64,000 bases of DNA from Lytechinus variegatus (lineage: Eukaryota > Echinodermata > Echinoidea > Temnopleuroida > Toxopneustidae): positions 1,618,001 through 1,682,000 of the forward strand of contig NC_054757.1 of NCBI RefSeq assembly GCF_018143015.1, in the 5' to 3' direction. The position numbers and the translations under genes are program-made. Positions within the stretch are counted from its first letter, which is position 1. Each line of letters starts with the position of its first letter. Below the pieces are notes generated by a model, which ran no database searches, was not told where the DNA came from, and saw nothing but the letters and a program-made list of their open reading frames with translations. Positions 11,301 through 22,507 of this stretch are shown piece by piece.

Positions 11301-14300
11301 GCTGTTTCAGTGGAGTGGCATGGGCGGTAAGCGGACTGCATTGCAGGAAATAGGCTATTATCGTCAAGATGTGACCTCATTCGGGCAGCAACAATCCTCT
11401 CAAGGACCTTACCGATAAAAGGCAAGTTCGCAATGGGACGGTAATGATTGAAGTCATTGCGATCCAATGATGTTTTTTTCAGGAGAGGAAAGACATGCGA
11501 TTGTTTGAATGCTGCCGGTACTTCTCCGGAAGACAAAGAGTGATTTATAAGTCTGGTTATGAATGGAGCAAGCTCTTTGATGCAGTCCTTCACAAGATAC
11601 GTTGGGATAGGATCTAGTAGACATGATTTCGAAGGGCTTTTGTGAATGCATAGAAAATTAAGGTGTTTTGTGATGTTGAAAACCTCTCATGCAGAATAAC
11701 TGGAATATATTTTCAGTCTGAAAACATTTTGATCCATTATCCTCAAATATCCTATTCCTGTTAGAAATGTAAATGGAATATTACTGGCTGTATGTTTTGA
11801 TTCACTTGGTCTATTTCTCTATGATGTAGTATAATATCATATGAGCTACATGTAAACCAGTTCTATTATCAATTTGGTCTTAAATGCCATTCGGTCTACA
11901 ACCAAATTTAGTCAAATACCCACTGAGTCTAAAGTCCAGTGGTCTATTCCACTTCGTTTCATTTTTTGAATAGCCTGTGGTTAAGTCGCTGCCCAGCAAG
12001 CAGTAGATGACAGGTTCGAATCCCACTGGTTCCAATTTTTTCTGACTTATGATTTTCATTACAAATCGAGCATGTGATCTTAAACACATAGGAGTAATGC
12101 CGAAAATTTGTTTACATATCACTTCTTATTTTGTCAAATGAAAATTTTTATTCTCAAGCAGTTTGTCTAATCACGTAGACAAAGGGTTTTAGACCAAGTT
12201 GATATTAGGCGGAATGGGTATAGCCTAATTGGAGATTAGAAAAGATGGTAAATGAGCTGAATGGCAATTAGACCAAATGTTTTGTAGATGAAGTAGGATT
12301 ACACCAGGTTGGATGAGACTTAAGAGAAGTAGACGAAGTGGGAGTAGACCAAGTGGCAATGTATTCATGACCTAACAAGCATAATTACCTGGGGATGTGG
12401 AGAGCCATCCACCTGAAGGTCACTTTCACATATCTCTAGGGCCCTCTTATACAACCTCTCTGCATCAGCTAATCTGTTGGTTGCACCAAGAAACCGAGCG
12501 TAGGCGTCCAGACACATACCTAACAAGGATTTCAGGTTCATTATCTTGTCATGACTGTGGAGTAAATGTAGAATAACAACAAAGGGTGATATTCTGATGA
12601 TTAAACTTAGATTTCACACTAGTCTAAACTAGAATTTTAAACCACATTTTTGCGGAATGCTCAGAGTTCTTTCAAATATTTCTTCCATGTTTGTGGCAAT
12701 TGCAATGTATCAATTCAATTCAGTACAATTTATTATATTTTTGCCTCTTCCCATTTCACAACTCAATTTCTGGATGAATTTTTGCAGCAGGATGAAATAC
12801 TTTCTAATTGGTGAATAAGTTGACAACTGGCACTCCATAAAAGAGTGGTCTAATAGCACATGGGCTACATCCATTTGGTCTACTAGTATTTGTTATTTGG
12901 TCTACAGTATGCTTGATCTAATAACTGTAATGTATAGTTTCATCTTTGCCGATTTATCATTTTGTACTTCTTCTAATGAAAATTTGGTTCTTAAACAGCT
13001 CATCTAAACATATAAACTAAGTCATGTTAGACCAAGTGATATTAAATGAAAATGGGTATGGCCTAAATGGGAATATGACAATGTTAACATGAAGTGGTAA
13101 TTCGACCAAATGAGATTAGCCCATCTGGTTTAAGACCTAATGGGAAGTAGCCAATTTGGGTGTAGACCAATTGGCAAATTTACCATAAGATGTACCAAGA
13201 GGAATTACCATTCTACTGAGGAATCATCAGGTGTGTCTTTGAGTAGTTTCTCTGATGTGTCGATGCACCATTTGAATCCTACATCTGCTTCATCATTTCT
13301 TCTTGTGGAATGCGAACGAGATAAGAATCTCATGATAAAAATCAACTCATAAAAAGTAACTTATATTCACACCTGAAATGTATCCTGCTGGATTAAGTTT
13401 AAGGCAGTGTTTAAAGGTCAAGTCCACCTCAGAAAAATGTTGATTTGAATCAATAGAGAAAAATCAGACAAGCACAATGCTGAAAATTTCATCATAATCG
13501 GATGTAAAAGAAGAAACTTATGACATTTCAAAGTTTCGCTTATTTTTAACAAATTAGTTATATGAACGAGCCAGTTACATCCAAATGAGAGAGTCGATGA
13601 TGTCACTCACTCACTATTTTTGTTTTTTATTGTTTTAATTATACAATATTTCAATTTTTACGAATTTGACGATTAGGACCTCCTTGCCTGAAGCACAAAA
13701 TGTTAAAATAATGGAATTCCATGTGTTCAGGGAGGAATGAAACTTAATTTCACATGACAATGACGAGAAAATAAAAATATTTCATATAATAAAATACAAA
13801 ATAGTGAGTGGGTGATGTCATCACTTCCTCATTTGCATACCGGCCGAGATGTGCATATAACTAGAGTCAAAAGGGGCCTAAGCTTTCGATCCTAGCAGAA
13901 TCTTCTTCGGAGGCAAAATGACAAACATATAAAGTGGAACAACCATAATATAGACCACAGACATTCAAAAGCAACACTAGAAACAAGGAGACAAAAGGAG
14001 CATTAGTGAGAAGAGATGACCAATCAGGTTAATGAAGGAGATGAAAGGAAAGGAGTATGCAGACACAAAGGGAAGTTAGTGTAAGTAAGGCCAAAGAAAG
14101 ACCTCAAGCTGAGAGGGATTAAGATATGAGGCAGGCAACATCAAACAGGATCTAGAACAAAACAGTGATAGAGGGTGTGAGGAAGAGATGAATGACAATA
14201 GAAGTAGTGAGAGGTGGGTCAAACAGGTAACAAAGAAAGGCATAATAAACTGGTCAACTGGTGCATAAGAGTGGGGAAAAAGGGAAAGAATGGGGAACAA

Positions 14301-17300
14301 CTGATAATGTGCAAAAGACATAAGTATGTATGTTAGAGCATTAAACAAACTAAGAGAAGAAAGTAAGTGTAAAAATAAATCTGTAAGTATAAAATTATAT
14401 AAATATATCCAAAAACGAAAAATATATAAAGACAAATGGTGTAACTGATATTGTAATCTGCTGGGTGTGAGGGGGGGGGGGGGGGGGGGGGGAACAGAGA
14501 AAACACCTGTATATATGGAAGGGAAGCAAATATCCTAAAAGGGTAAAAGCAAAAAAAGAAGCTGATGCTGTATGGGAAAGGGGGTGTATTAAGAAATAAA
14601 CCATAGTAAATATGAAAATAAGCAAAATAATCCGCTGAAGGAAATCACGCCAACCTTTTGTGAAACATCCTCTAGATACAATTCTAAAATTTGCATTAAG
14701 AAGTTGTGAGTAAACCAATCCATTTGTTTGATACTGTCAGTACATAGAAACTTTGCCAAGACGAATCATTTTTGGTCAATTCATCATCTTTTTAGAAATT
14801 GAAAAAGGAACACTGAGTCGAGTCATTTTTGTCCTTTCATATTTCACATGGATAGTAAGCCCCAAACTATGATGTCTTAGTTGCAGTTTAATTCCCTCCC
14901 CTTCCCCTCCCTCCCTTTTCAATACATCATTAATAATTCCTTTTTTATAATAATAATTCCTTCTTATTAAGCACTTTTCCAAAAGTTACAAAGCGCTGTA
15001 CAAATGACAAAACAAATAGAATCGGTAAAAAACTTGAAACAAAACTACACAAAATGAAATACTACCTGCAATATATTAAACATGTTAAAAAAATGAGATT
15101 TCAGCATCTTCTTAAACACATCAGTAGAAGAACATTGTCTAAGTTTATGGGGTAATCTATTCCAATATTTGGGGGCAAACACAGAAAATGACCTATCACC
15201 TACTAATTTGAATGTCTGGGGGATGTGAAGAGGGATATGTGATGATGACCGAGTGTGGTACATTGATTGGCGAACTGTTAGGAGGTTTGGCAGGTATGAT
15301 GGAGCTTAAGACATTTGAATGTGATAGTCCATCTATCTAATCTATATCTATCTTTCTGTTCATACAATTATCTGTCTATGGTTTGCCAGCTAGGTAAGCT
15401 GGTGGGAATACCAATTTTATTCCTATCTGTGATAAAACTTTGTTCGTTTCCAATTTGTCCAGTTCTTGACCTTTTCATAACTTACCTTCCCATGCGTTCA
15501 TAGATCCTTGAGAGCTTCAAGGAGATCTCCACTACTCCTGGATCTTCCTGCTGGATCCCTGAGCTCAACAGGAGCTTCAGTGTCTCCTTGAAGAGATTCT
15601 CCGCCTTCATCAACCGACCATGCCTCATGTTGAAGTTAGCCATCTAAAAAGAAGACAGAAATGACATTACAATTCCATTTATGATATTGCAGCTCAGGCA
15701 AATATAAACAAAGGAATGCAGATCTAAATAAATAAACAAAGAAGTGATATTGAATACATATACATTACAGACATTCCAATACAATACAATACAATACATT
15801 ACATGAACATACATAGAAAGTTGGATAAAATACAAAAATAAATAAACACATAAACTGGAAATAATAAACTTTAGTGGAATGGAATCAAAGAGATGATAAA
15901 ATTTGATTTTGGACCAAAGAGATGGTCAACATTCTTGCATGAAGTCATGCATGACTTAATAATAATAATAATGAAGTATTTGTATAGCATGTATATCCAT
16001 CTCAGTAGGTGCTAAAGGTGCTCCTATATTACCCCGGCTAAGCTCGGCAACCGATTCCAGTACTCACAGGTTGAGGAACTACTTCCTGCCGGTACTCATG
16101 TACCTAACCTGGGTTGAATGCAGTACATTGTGGACAGATTTCTTGCTGAAGCAAATTACGCCATAGTTTGGATTTGAACCTGCTAATCGCTGGGCCACAA
16201 TGCTCCACACTTAAATACCAACAGCTTTATGGAATACCACGATTTAGCTCTAGCCTGACTAGATACAACCATTTAGATGACCTACCATCGTGTACAAATA
16301 GTATGGTCATTATAAAATGGCCTTGTATCCAACCAAGATGGATACACCACTGACACCAGACTGGAGATAATTTTAAGGATGAAGCATTATACAATAATGA
16401 TATGTACATTTGTTATGCGCTGGTATCCATCATGAGTACATACTGAAGGCACGGTAAAAAAAGGAAATACAAACATATCAAAGGCTTGTCTGAATGGTGA
16501 CAAGACATTCACAACTGCGACATTTGCTCCGGTCTTAATATCTCAGAGGGTACAGAGTTAGGATTGTAATAAGAGTTTTTAATTCAGAATAATAGGGTAG
16601 AAAGGACTAGGGTTCATTTTATTTTGGAGGTTATTATGCTTGGTTCAGAAGTTAGAATGCAGATTTTCCATGGAGCAATTATCATAAAACCGTCTGAATG
16701 GCCAGATTTTTAGTGATTATTGTAGATGCCGAGTGAAAGTACTACAGATGTCTGTTATTTTGGAGGAATAACAGATTTAACATCGATTTTCAAATCAACT
16801 AACTTTATAATTGCCTTCATTAAAGAGATAGTCCAGGCTGTAAATATTTATATCTAAATAAATAGAGTGAAATTCACAGAGCAAAATGCTGAAAAAATTT
16901 CATCAAAATCGGATAACAAATAACGAAGCTTTTGAATTTTAAAATTTAAACATTTTGTGAAAACAGTTGCACATCATCATAGGTTGGCTGATGATGTCAT
17001 ATCCCCACTTTCCTTTTTCTTATGTTATTACATGAAATCATAAATGTTTATTTTTTTTAAACATGAGTAAATGATGTGTCTCCATTATGATGAAATAAGT
17101 TGCAGCAATGAATAACTAATGCACTTAATCAGTTGTCAACCCAATTGTTTGAGTTCTTGGTAGAAAATTTTTGATTAAACCTAATTACATATAATAAAAT
17201 ACAAAAGAATAAGTGGGGATATGACATTATCACCCCATCTAATGAATATTCATAAACTAAAGACATGCCTAGAAATCTTTCACTGAAATAATGCAAATCT

Positions 17301-20300
17301 TTAAAATTCAATAACTTTGTTATTTGTTATCCGATTTTGATCAAATTTTCAGCATTTTGCTCTGTGGATTTTACTCCATTTATTGAGATATAAACATTTC
17401 CAGCCTGGACTATCCCTTTCAGCCACCATCAGTGACAAACACTCACCTGATCATATGTATAGAGTAAAGCTTGTGAGTTCTTCTCCTTCTCACACATAAC
17501 AGTCGCCTGATGGTAGAACTTGTCTGCATCTCCCAATCTATTCTCCCTCTCTGCTATCTGTATGGGATATAAATGATAATAATCAGAAGGCCTTTGAACA
17601 GTTCAATTTATATCCTACATAAATTAAATCTTGTATGCCGATTGGTTTGAATAGCATCATGTGACCAAATATATTTTCACTATTTTGCGATGATGTTGAA
17701 AATGAAACACCCACAGAAGAAAATTTACTATTCCGTGATGTCAATCATGGAATAGTGCACTATTGACGTCACTGCGCATCGCGCGCAGGCACAAATCCGC
17801 GTTCCGCTATTAAAGCGCAGTGCGTTATATTTTGATTCAGATTTAAAATGGATGAACTACGAGTAAAAGAACTAGATTATCAAGATCTATTTTTCTACCT
17901 AATTAATCATAGGATATAAAACAAATATAGGCCTTTATTTCAAAAGTATAGAGGGTAATATTCATTGTCAGTTGTACTGGCAAAATTAATATTTCTATAC
18001 TAAAATAGTAATGCCAGTTCAACCTCGGACAAATAATTCTTGTTACTTACTCAAAGCCCGGTATATTTGGATAATGTCTAGATATGAAGTGTAATCTTTT
18101 TTAAGGCACACTATTATTATTACCCAGGTTTTAGCTAAACTGCCGTTTCCAGTGCTGTGCATTCAAGAAATTAATCAAGCAGGGAAAAAATCACCTGGAT
18201 TTGGTGCGGCACAAAGTGGGTCAAGTTATTGCTGAAGGAACCTATGACCCCAGGGTGGGGGGAGGGGACACTCACATGTACATTGGCGGTACCTCCCTTT
18301 TTTCAGTCCTCTAAATGAAAAAAAGTTCTATTCAAAAGCTGCCCCGGCCCGCTTGCAAGACCCTCGTTACTCCCCAGCCCCGCCAAAATTGTCGAGTACG
18401 AGCACTGCATGTGAGAGTTGCACGCACAGCTTCACAACTCCCTCCCTCGAAGATGAAAGGTGCATAAATTGGAATGGCCTATGGAAGTCAACTTAAACAT
18501 CTTTAATTCTTCAACTGACTTATCACTTCGCAGTTACATGTGCTACAATAAAATGTAAATTGAGATGAGTCTTACCACTGCTCTTGCAATCATCATTTCT
18601 ATTGTCTCTTTTTTGTCTTCCTTCCAAAAGCTGAACAATAAACTGGCAGAGCACAGGGCAAAACCTGAAAAAAGTACAAGAATATCACAATATCTATACA
18701 TCAAAGAGATGTCAATGTCTCTTGAGTGTAGACATCAAGCCTTCATTATTACAATTCTAGAGATGTAGAAGAACATAAAGGTACTCTAGGATATATTACA
18801 ACCTTAGACATCTCAGAAAACATATATTTTTTAAAGCCCTCCAAAGGCTTTTTTATATTGAGTCAAATAATTTTATTACACAATCAATAAATGAACTCAA
18901 AACAAAAACAAAACTGAACATTTCTCTAAGTAAATAAAGAATGAAGTGATATCCATTCCATGATTTGTAGACAACTGGGTGAACATTTTATGTTTCCAAG
19001 CAATCTAGGAAACTTCATAATGCATTTCTTGCAAAGAGTGAGTGAGCCTTCCCAGTAAACTTCCATTGTAACTCACAGACTGCATATCCTCCATTCTTTT
19101 TTTTATAACGTGGGGGCACATATGGAAGCCTTTCAAAACTTTCTTTTTAATGTGAAGAGTTCCTTATAAACAAGTTAAATTAAAGCAATAAAATGAAAGG
19201 TGACCTCAAATCATTATCATGGTTATACATTTTTAGTTGACAAAACTTTCCATGAGTCACCAAACTTCAACTAAGAAAACTAATGGAATTTGCTAAAAAT
19301 TTAATTACACTACAGGGTATACCAAATGCAGGCAGAACAGTTCAGTTTAGGTACCACCCCTGGTGAAGAAATGGAACTCACGTTAGGGCCTGAGCTAAGT
19401 TTGTTACTGTAGACCTTATCTGTTATCATTAATTATCGAACAACATTATCATATTTGACCTAAATTAACTGCTGCGTTAACGAACATTATCAACTCTAGG
19501 CCTACACTAACCCAGGAGCTCATGTATTTACCCATACTGACGGGACAAGGGTAGATTATGGTCAAAATATCTAGCAAGATAAATTATGAAAACAGAAATT
19601 ATGCACTTACCACGATTATATGGATGAAGGTCTATCGAGTGGCAGTTTTCCTGACATCTGGGCACAGACTGGAACCTCAAAAAACGAAAAGTTCTCTCCT
19701 TCTACCCCCGTTTCGATCGGCCATTTTGTTACAATTCATAACAAAAATGGCCGATCGAGACGGGGTAGAAGAAGAAAACTTTTCGTTTTTTGAGGTTCCA
19801 GTCTGTGCCCAGATGTGAGAAAAACTGCCACTCGATAGACCATCATCCATATAATCGTGGTAAGTGCTTGATTTCTGTTTTAAAAATATTTTTTCGGAGA
19901 TTTTGACCATACTTCACGCTTGTCAGGTGAGTATGCCAAATTGTCGTAAGATCCTGGGGCTTCTACAAATCATAGATAGTATGATCTAGCCATTCTAGGC
20001 CTACCTCCTATTCCAAGTGCCAATGAGCAGTTTCCGTTACTTTTCCCCTGAGAATAATCAAAAGATCGACGACCCCGTGCTTGGAGATTTTGGAAATGCG
20101 AGGCCGTACAAAAGGCAGCGGTGACTCGCCGAACACTTCCCCGAAAGTTTCGGCTAGACGATTGACCAATTTCCGGTGGGAACAGCGGAGGTGGATAACA
20201 TACATGTCTTTCGCAGTTTCTAGCCATCAATTCACAGTTTTTACTGTACAATGGCTTCCAAATAAAACCATGCTTACGAAAATGAAATGGTTTTGGCGAA

Positions 20301-20368
20301 TTAACTCCAACTTCATGAGATATTCGGAGAAATCTTTTAGCTAGAAATTGTTCCAAGGGCGCAGCCAT
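5301..20368 (-). CDS. TTC19: TTC19, mitochondrial tetratricopeptide repeat protein 19 (complete, 8 exons)
   Basis: Exons in transcript order: 20368-20005, 18664-18576, 17557-17447, 15643-15486, 13298-13209, 12554-12389, 9037-8875, 5413-5301. All junctions are GT-AG and all phases agree, giving 417 aa. Human TTC19, from memory, is about 380 aa. Exon 1 is an Arg-rich, acid-poor leader that suits a mitochondrial presequence. Exon 2 starts with a hydrophobic segment (GFALCSASLLFSFW) followed by charged residues, matching the single inner-membrane anchor. Exons 3-8 form TPR helices with family signatures ALLYTYDQ/MANFN, QQEDPGVVEISLKLSRIYE, LLGMCLDAYARFL and SPHPQTVVLLNDLG. TTC19 binds respiratory complex III and helps clear Rieske-protein fragments after its assembly. 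The exon 5 acceptor could be 13298 or 13301; 13298 gives the human spacing. Introns are loaded with repeats but no exon is broken. Confidence 0.93.
5560..5945. repeat. Tandem minisatellite, left arm
   Basis: About 40-bp period built from GGTTCGTAATTCCGAA plus GGTTCGTTAATCCGAAAACG plus AAATAA, with shorter variants at both ends of the array. It is the inverted partner of 7340-7870. Confidence 0.85.
6440..6595. mobile_element. Short palindromic MITE (GGGGCCCGTTGCA family)
   Basis: Near-identical in layout to 3417-3571: GGGGCCCGTTGCATGAAACT at the left and AGTTTTATGCAACAGGCTTC at the right. It is nested inside the element at 5551-7875, so it arrived later than that element or was carried by it. 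Confidence 0.75.
7340..7870. repeat. Tandem minisatellite, right arm
   Basis: Inverted counterpart of 5560-5945, built from CGAACCTTATTTCGTTTTCG and GATTAACGAACCTTCGGAAT. Units differ by single substitutions (aataacg, aacaacg, aaaaacg), as expected of an ageing array. Confidence 0.85.
9885..11648 (-). mobile_element. 5'-truncated CR1/L2-type LINE
   Basis: Holds the reverse-transcriptase frame described separately. At its 3' end (low coordinates) are a conserved tail, 'tatagcgctgattacaatag', and an (AAT)n microsatellite at 9889-9911. That tail style is typical of CR1/L2 retroposons. The 5' end stops near 11648, within the region before the RT core. It lies in TTC19 intron 6. Confidence 0.85.
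10109..11593 (-). CDS. LINE reverse transcriptase, C-terminal part (494 codons open)
   Basis: Non-LTR reverse transcriptase of the CR1/L2 group. Visible blocks: FNHYRPIANLPFIGKVLERI, then LLDFSAAFDTIDH (first catalytic Asp), CGVPQGSVMGP, and MYADDTQLYV (the catalytic A/YADD box). The C-terminal tail, RYGDRAFCVCAPKLWNDLP then FKIRLKTYLF, is conserved in this clade. The frame extends upstream of the first Met to about 11648 (KSPSKSCLLDPIPTYLVK), so the Met is internal and the start is lost by 5' truncation. The endonuclease domain is absent. The long uninterrupted frame points to recent insertion. It is dead as an autonomous element because of the truncation. Confidence 0.9.
   Translation of the reverse strand: MKDCIKELAPFITRLINHSLSSGEVPAAFKQSHVFPLLKKTSLDRNDFNHYRPIANLPFIGKVLERIVAARMRSHLDDNSLFPAMQSAYRPCHSTETALLKVTNDLLLAIDKGHEAVLILLDFSAAFDTIDHTTMLQRFHCRYGFDGMVLQWLSSYLEDRTQFVAINNVQSNPFPLPCGVPQGSVMGPLDFILYTGPLTDVINAHQDIQHIMYADDTQLYVILKSSEVASGMLKLEECISSVKSWATRNHLKFNGTKTELIHVTSSFRRSSELPKFEVDGAVVKPSECSKDLGVIVDGKLCMKQHIQKICRAASFGIHRIGKLRKYLDKNSTERLVNAFVTSQIDYCNSLLINLPASHLSKLQHIQNTAARLITRTRKHEHITPILRSLHWLPIPQRIQFKVLLLTYKAFNGLAPSYIKELIQPKTQTTSIRLRSSTSIHLQLAPGPRTKTRYGDRAFCVCAPKLWNDLPVIIRDSPSVDTFKIRLKTYLFNGL
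11806..12362. mobile_element. Inverted-repeat element, TTGGTCTA family, with a tRNA-like piece
   Basis: Left end CACTTGGTCTATTTC; right end AGTAGACCAAGTGGCAATG. TTGGTCTA and TAGACCAA words are repeated in opposite orientation. A tRNA-like stretch with a B-box-like GGTTCGAATCCC (about 12013) sits within, probably a SINE head. Same family as 4481-4786 and 12845-13176. Confidence 0.5.
12845..13176. mobile_element. Inverted-repeat element, TTGGTCTA family
   Basis: Starts with AGAGTGGTCTAATAGC, carries TTTGGTCTAC repeats, and ends with GTAGACCAATTGGC. Non-coding. It lies between TTC19 exons 6 and 5, with its right end about 30 bases from exon 5. Confidence 0.45.
13415..13861. mobile_element. TTAA MITE, right end replaced
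   Basis: Begins AGGTCAAGTCCACCTC after TTAA (13411-13414) and is collinear with the copies at 1419 and 47227. The expected right inverted end is missing; the sequence switches at about 13862 to the segment also found at 1559-1680. Confidence 0.75.
14471..14493. repeat. Run of 23 consecutive G
   Basis: An uninterrupted G tract in TTC19 intron 4. On the transcribed minus-strand RNA this is poly-C. Shorter G runs occur at about 29877 and 60697. The exact length may be a sequencing or assembly artefact. Confidence 0.7.
14941..15305 (-). mobile_element. CR1/L2-type LINE 3' fragment
   Basis: The open frame 15263-15045 carries only the C-terminal RT tail (VGDRSFSVFAPKYWNRLPHK, then VFKKMLKSHFF). 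The tail 'caaagcgctgta' and a (TAA)n-like end follow. It is a different, older copy from the one at 9885, heavily 5'-truncated. Confidence 0.8.
15953..16213 (-). mobile_element. tRNA-derived SINE with L2-like tail
   Basis: On the minus strand the head reads TGTGGCCCAGCGATTAGCAG then GGTTCAAATCC (box A/B layout). The body ATGGCGTAATTTGCTTC, the word GCCGGGGTAATATAGGAGC and an (ATT)n end follow. Copies of the same family lie at 22829, 24632, 37947 and 44625/46295. Confidence 0.75.
16824..17417. mobile_element. TTAA-type MITE, second family
   Basis: Left end AGAGATAGTCCAGGCTG after TTAA (16820-16823). Right end CAGCCTGGACTATCCCT before TTCA (one mismatch to TTAA). Arms pair inward over at least 100 bases, including 'aaaatcggataacaaataac' against its complement. 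It stops 30 bases short of TTC19 exon 3. Confidence 0.85.
19558..19910. repeat. Large foldback palindrome with two divergent exon-like arms
   Basis: The two halves are reverse complements over about 175 bases each around a centre near 19735-19740. Outer ends: ATGGTCAAAATATCT and AGATTTTGACCAT. Each arm, read outward from the centre, begins near AAAATGGCCGATCGA and reaches TAATCGTG followed by a consensus donor GTAAGTGC. The arms differ by small changes, including a G-run length difference. It sits in TTC19 intron 1, close to the promoter. Confidence 0.8.
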
Positions 20369-21420
20369 CTTGATTCTGTCAAAGTTTCATAAAATAATTC
20401 TGAGCTTAACTTTTTAAAAGCCTATTTTCTCGTGACACTTTTGGATAAAAATTATATGATAAGAATGTAAGATTTATTCAAAATGATTTTACAAGTCGAA
20501 TGTATTTTAAAATATCGTATTCTAAATTATTTTAAGCTGTAATTTGACTCCCCGATTCTGCAAGCCTCCCGACGCTTGCGCTCGCTTAGATTTACCAAGG
20601 AGATATGTGCCACGCGCCGCGGCTAGACCCGGCCCGGCGAGACTACGATCGGCTGTCGATCCCGCCCGCTAGCGCTAGGATTAGGATCACGCCAGCCAGC
20701 TCAAAGCACGTGCCTCACTTGCCCCGGGTACCCCGGCACGTCTTCAAACAGTACATGTACGTGTTCGGGCTGCCGCAGTAAGCGCCTCACCACACCTGCG
20801 CTGCACATGCACCGACGTCTTGCTCAGTGTGTGGTGAACCAGCATGACCAGGCACGACCATGTTGTGGAACTGAAGTAGAATGAACATGATGGTGATGAG
20901 CGATTTCTTATCTGGACACTCCAACCTATCTGCCCTGCAAATTATTGGTAAAGAAAAGAAAGTTAAGCATGTTTGGGCAGCGGGCACTAAAATTTGCAGT
21001 TGCACCGGCAGACTTTTTTAGTTTTTATTTTTATGTCCAGAGATGCCAAATTCAAAATCAAAGACCAGCTATGAGATTTTCTGTGAATCTGAGTGAGATC
21101 ACAGACATTGTCTGATTGTGTACAATGTATATGGGTATAGGCTGTGATAGTTGCGTGAGACAGAGATTTGAGGGGATGAACAAGAGTCCAAAATGCTTGA
21201 GAGACTTGGTAGCTCTGTCTTTAGTCGGACTTGCCCCGGCCCGGGGACCTTGGCTCGACACGTCTTCACTCAGTTCAGACAGTGTCTGTTCGGGCTGCCA
21301 CAGTAATAGTTACTTTGACTATTTTCCCAGGGCCAGGGTGCACAAAACAGCCATTTGAAAAGTTTGCATGCAAATTTTCAATGTTAGTAGTATAGTACAA
21401 AGTTGTTAGCGTTTTTACTT
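20369..21420. promoter_or_regulatory. Divergent TTC19/BBS12 upstream region, GC-rich core
   Basis: The region just 5' of the TTC19 ATG. It includes the most GC-rich stretch of the window (about 20560-20730, with several CG-containing sites such as GCCACGCGCCGCGG). BBS12 points the other way. No TATA box or ciliary X-box was identified with confidence. A degenerate duplication lies here (about 20718-20781 and 21229-21306). Promoter function is inferred from position and composition only. Confidence 0.4.
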
Positions 21421-22507
21421 ACAGATAGCGAGGCCTCAACTCAAGTGTCTGGACACCAGCTGGTGTCTTCTTCAGTAGAGGGACTTTTGTGAAGAAGTTT
21501 GGTATCCAATTTCAGAGATGGTCTCCAGTTTGGGAGACCAATTTCCTTCACATTTGCTGCAAAATCTTGGTGGCAAATAAAAATAGGATAAGCAGACTCT
21601 GCATGAAAAATAACCCCTTTTCACCGACACTGTATACTTTAGAAATTCCTGTCTACTTTTGTTTTGATAAGGATTTTTGTTGTCATCCACACACAAAACA
21701 AATAAGCAGCTTCAGTGAAACGAAATTTTGGGTGGAAAAAATAGCACTTTTGTTGGTGCTGTTTCTCTTGTTCTTTGCAAAGCAAGTCTCATATTGGCTG
21801 TGCGCCTCTACTGTTCTTGATCCGTCTCGTTCACATTTCAAGGACAATATGCTGACCATACTTCTGAATAAAGTGATTGGAAAATATGTCAAATCCAAGA
21901 GAAGTGATATCTGACTGAAAATTTGAACGATGCTGAGATTGAAGCTGAAATACAGTTGTTCCTGATCGTGATATTCGGAAAAGCAGTGGGCATGATTGAG
22001 ATAGACTTGCTATGAGATTTGCCAACATTTAGATCTACTGGTTTTCAATTTCTTGAAGTCTGCCTGTGCGAACCTGCATTATTCTTACATGTATTTCAGT
22101 CACCGGCCTGGGGCCGATGCACCAAAAGGTATTTGCAAGAACCGTCCTTTATGTCGCCCAGTTATTATGATGCGCCATGTGAAACACATTTTAGATAAAT
22201 TACCTGCTAACATTTTATTTGTCAAAATCTTCATTCATAAAATATGATATCATGAAATTGTATTAAAATTGATTAAAAGCAAGTGAACAAATTTCATTTG
22301 TCAAAAATTTTAGATATATCTCGCATACAGCGCAGCATAAAAGATAGGTGACACAATAGACAGACTTAGTTGGGTCTATCATAAATTTGATCAGAAATTT
22401 CTCATTAAGTTACCCTCATGATGGTAGACATCTAGGAGAAGAATAGTCATGCAAAAAATTGTGACATATGACCTTGATCTTGACCTTTTAGAGCGAAAAG
22501 ATGCGCC

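Noticed and set aside
21116..21358. Plus-strand frame near the GC-rich region as the BBS12 first exon (LRDLVALSLVG)
   Set aside because: A faint likeness to the BBS12 N-terminus, but there is no donor site at the needed position and phase.
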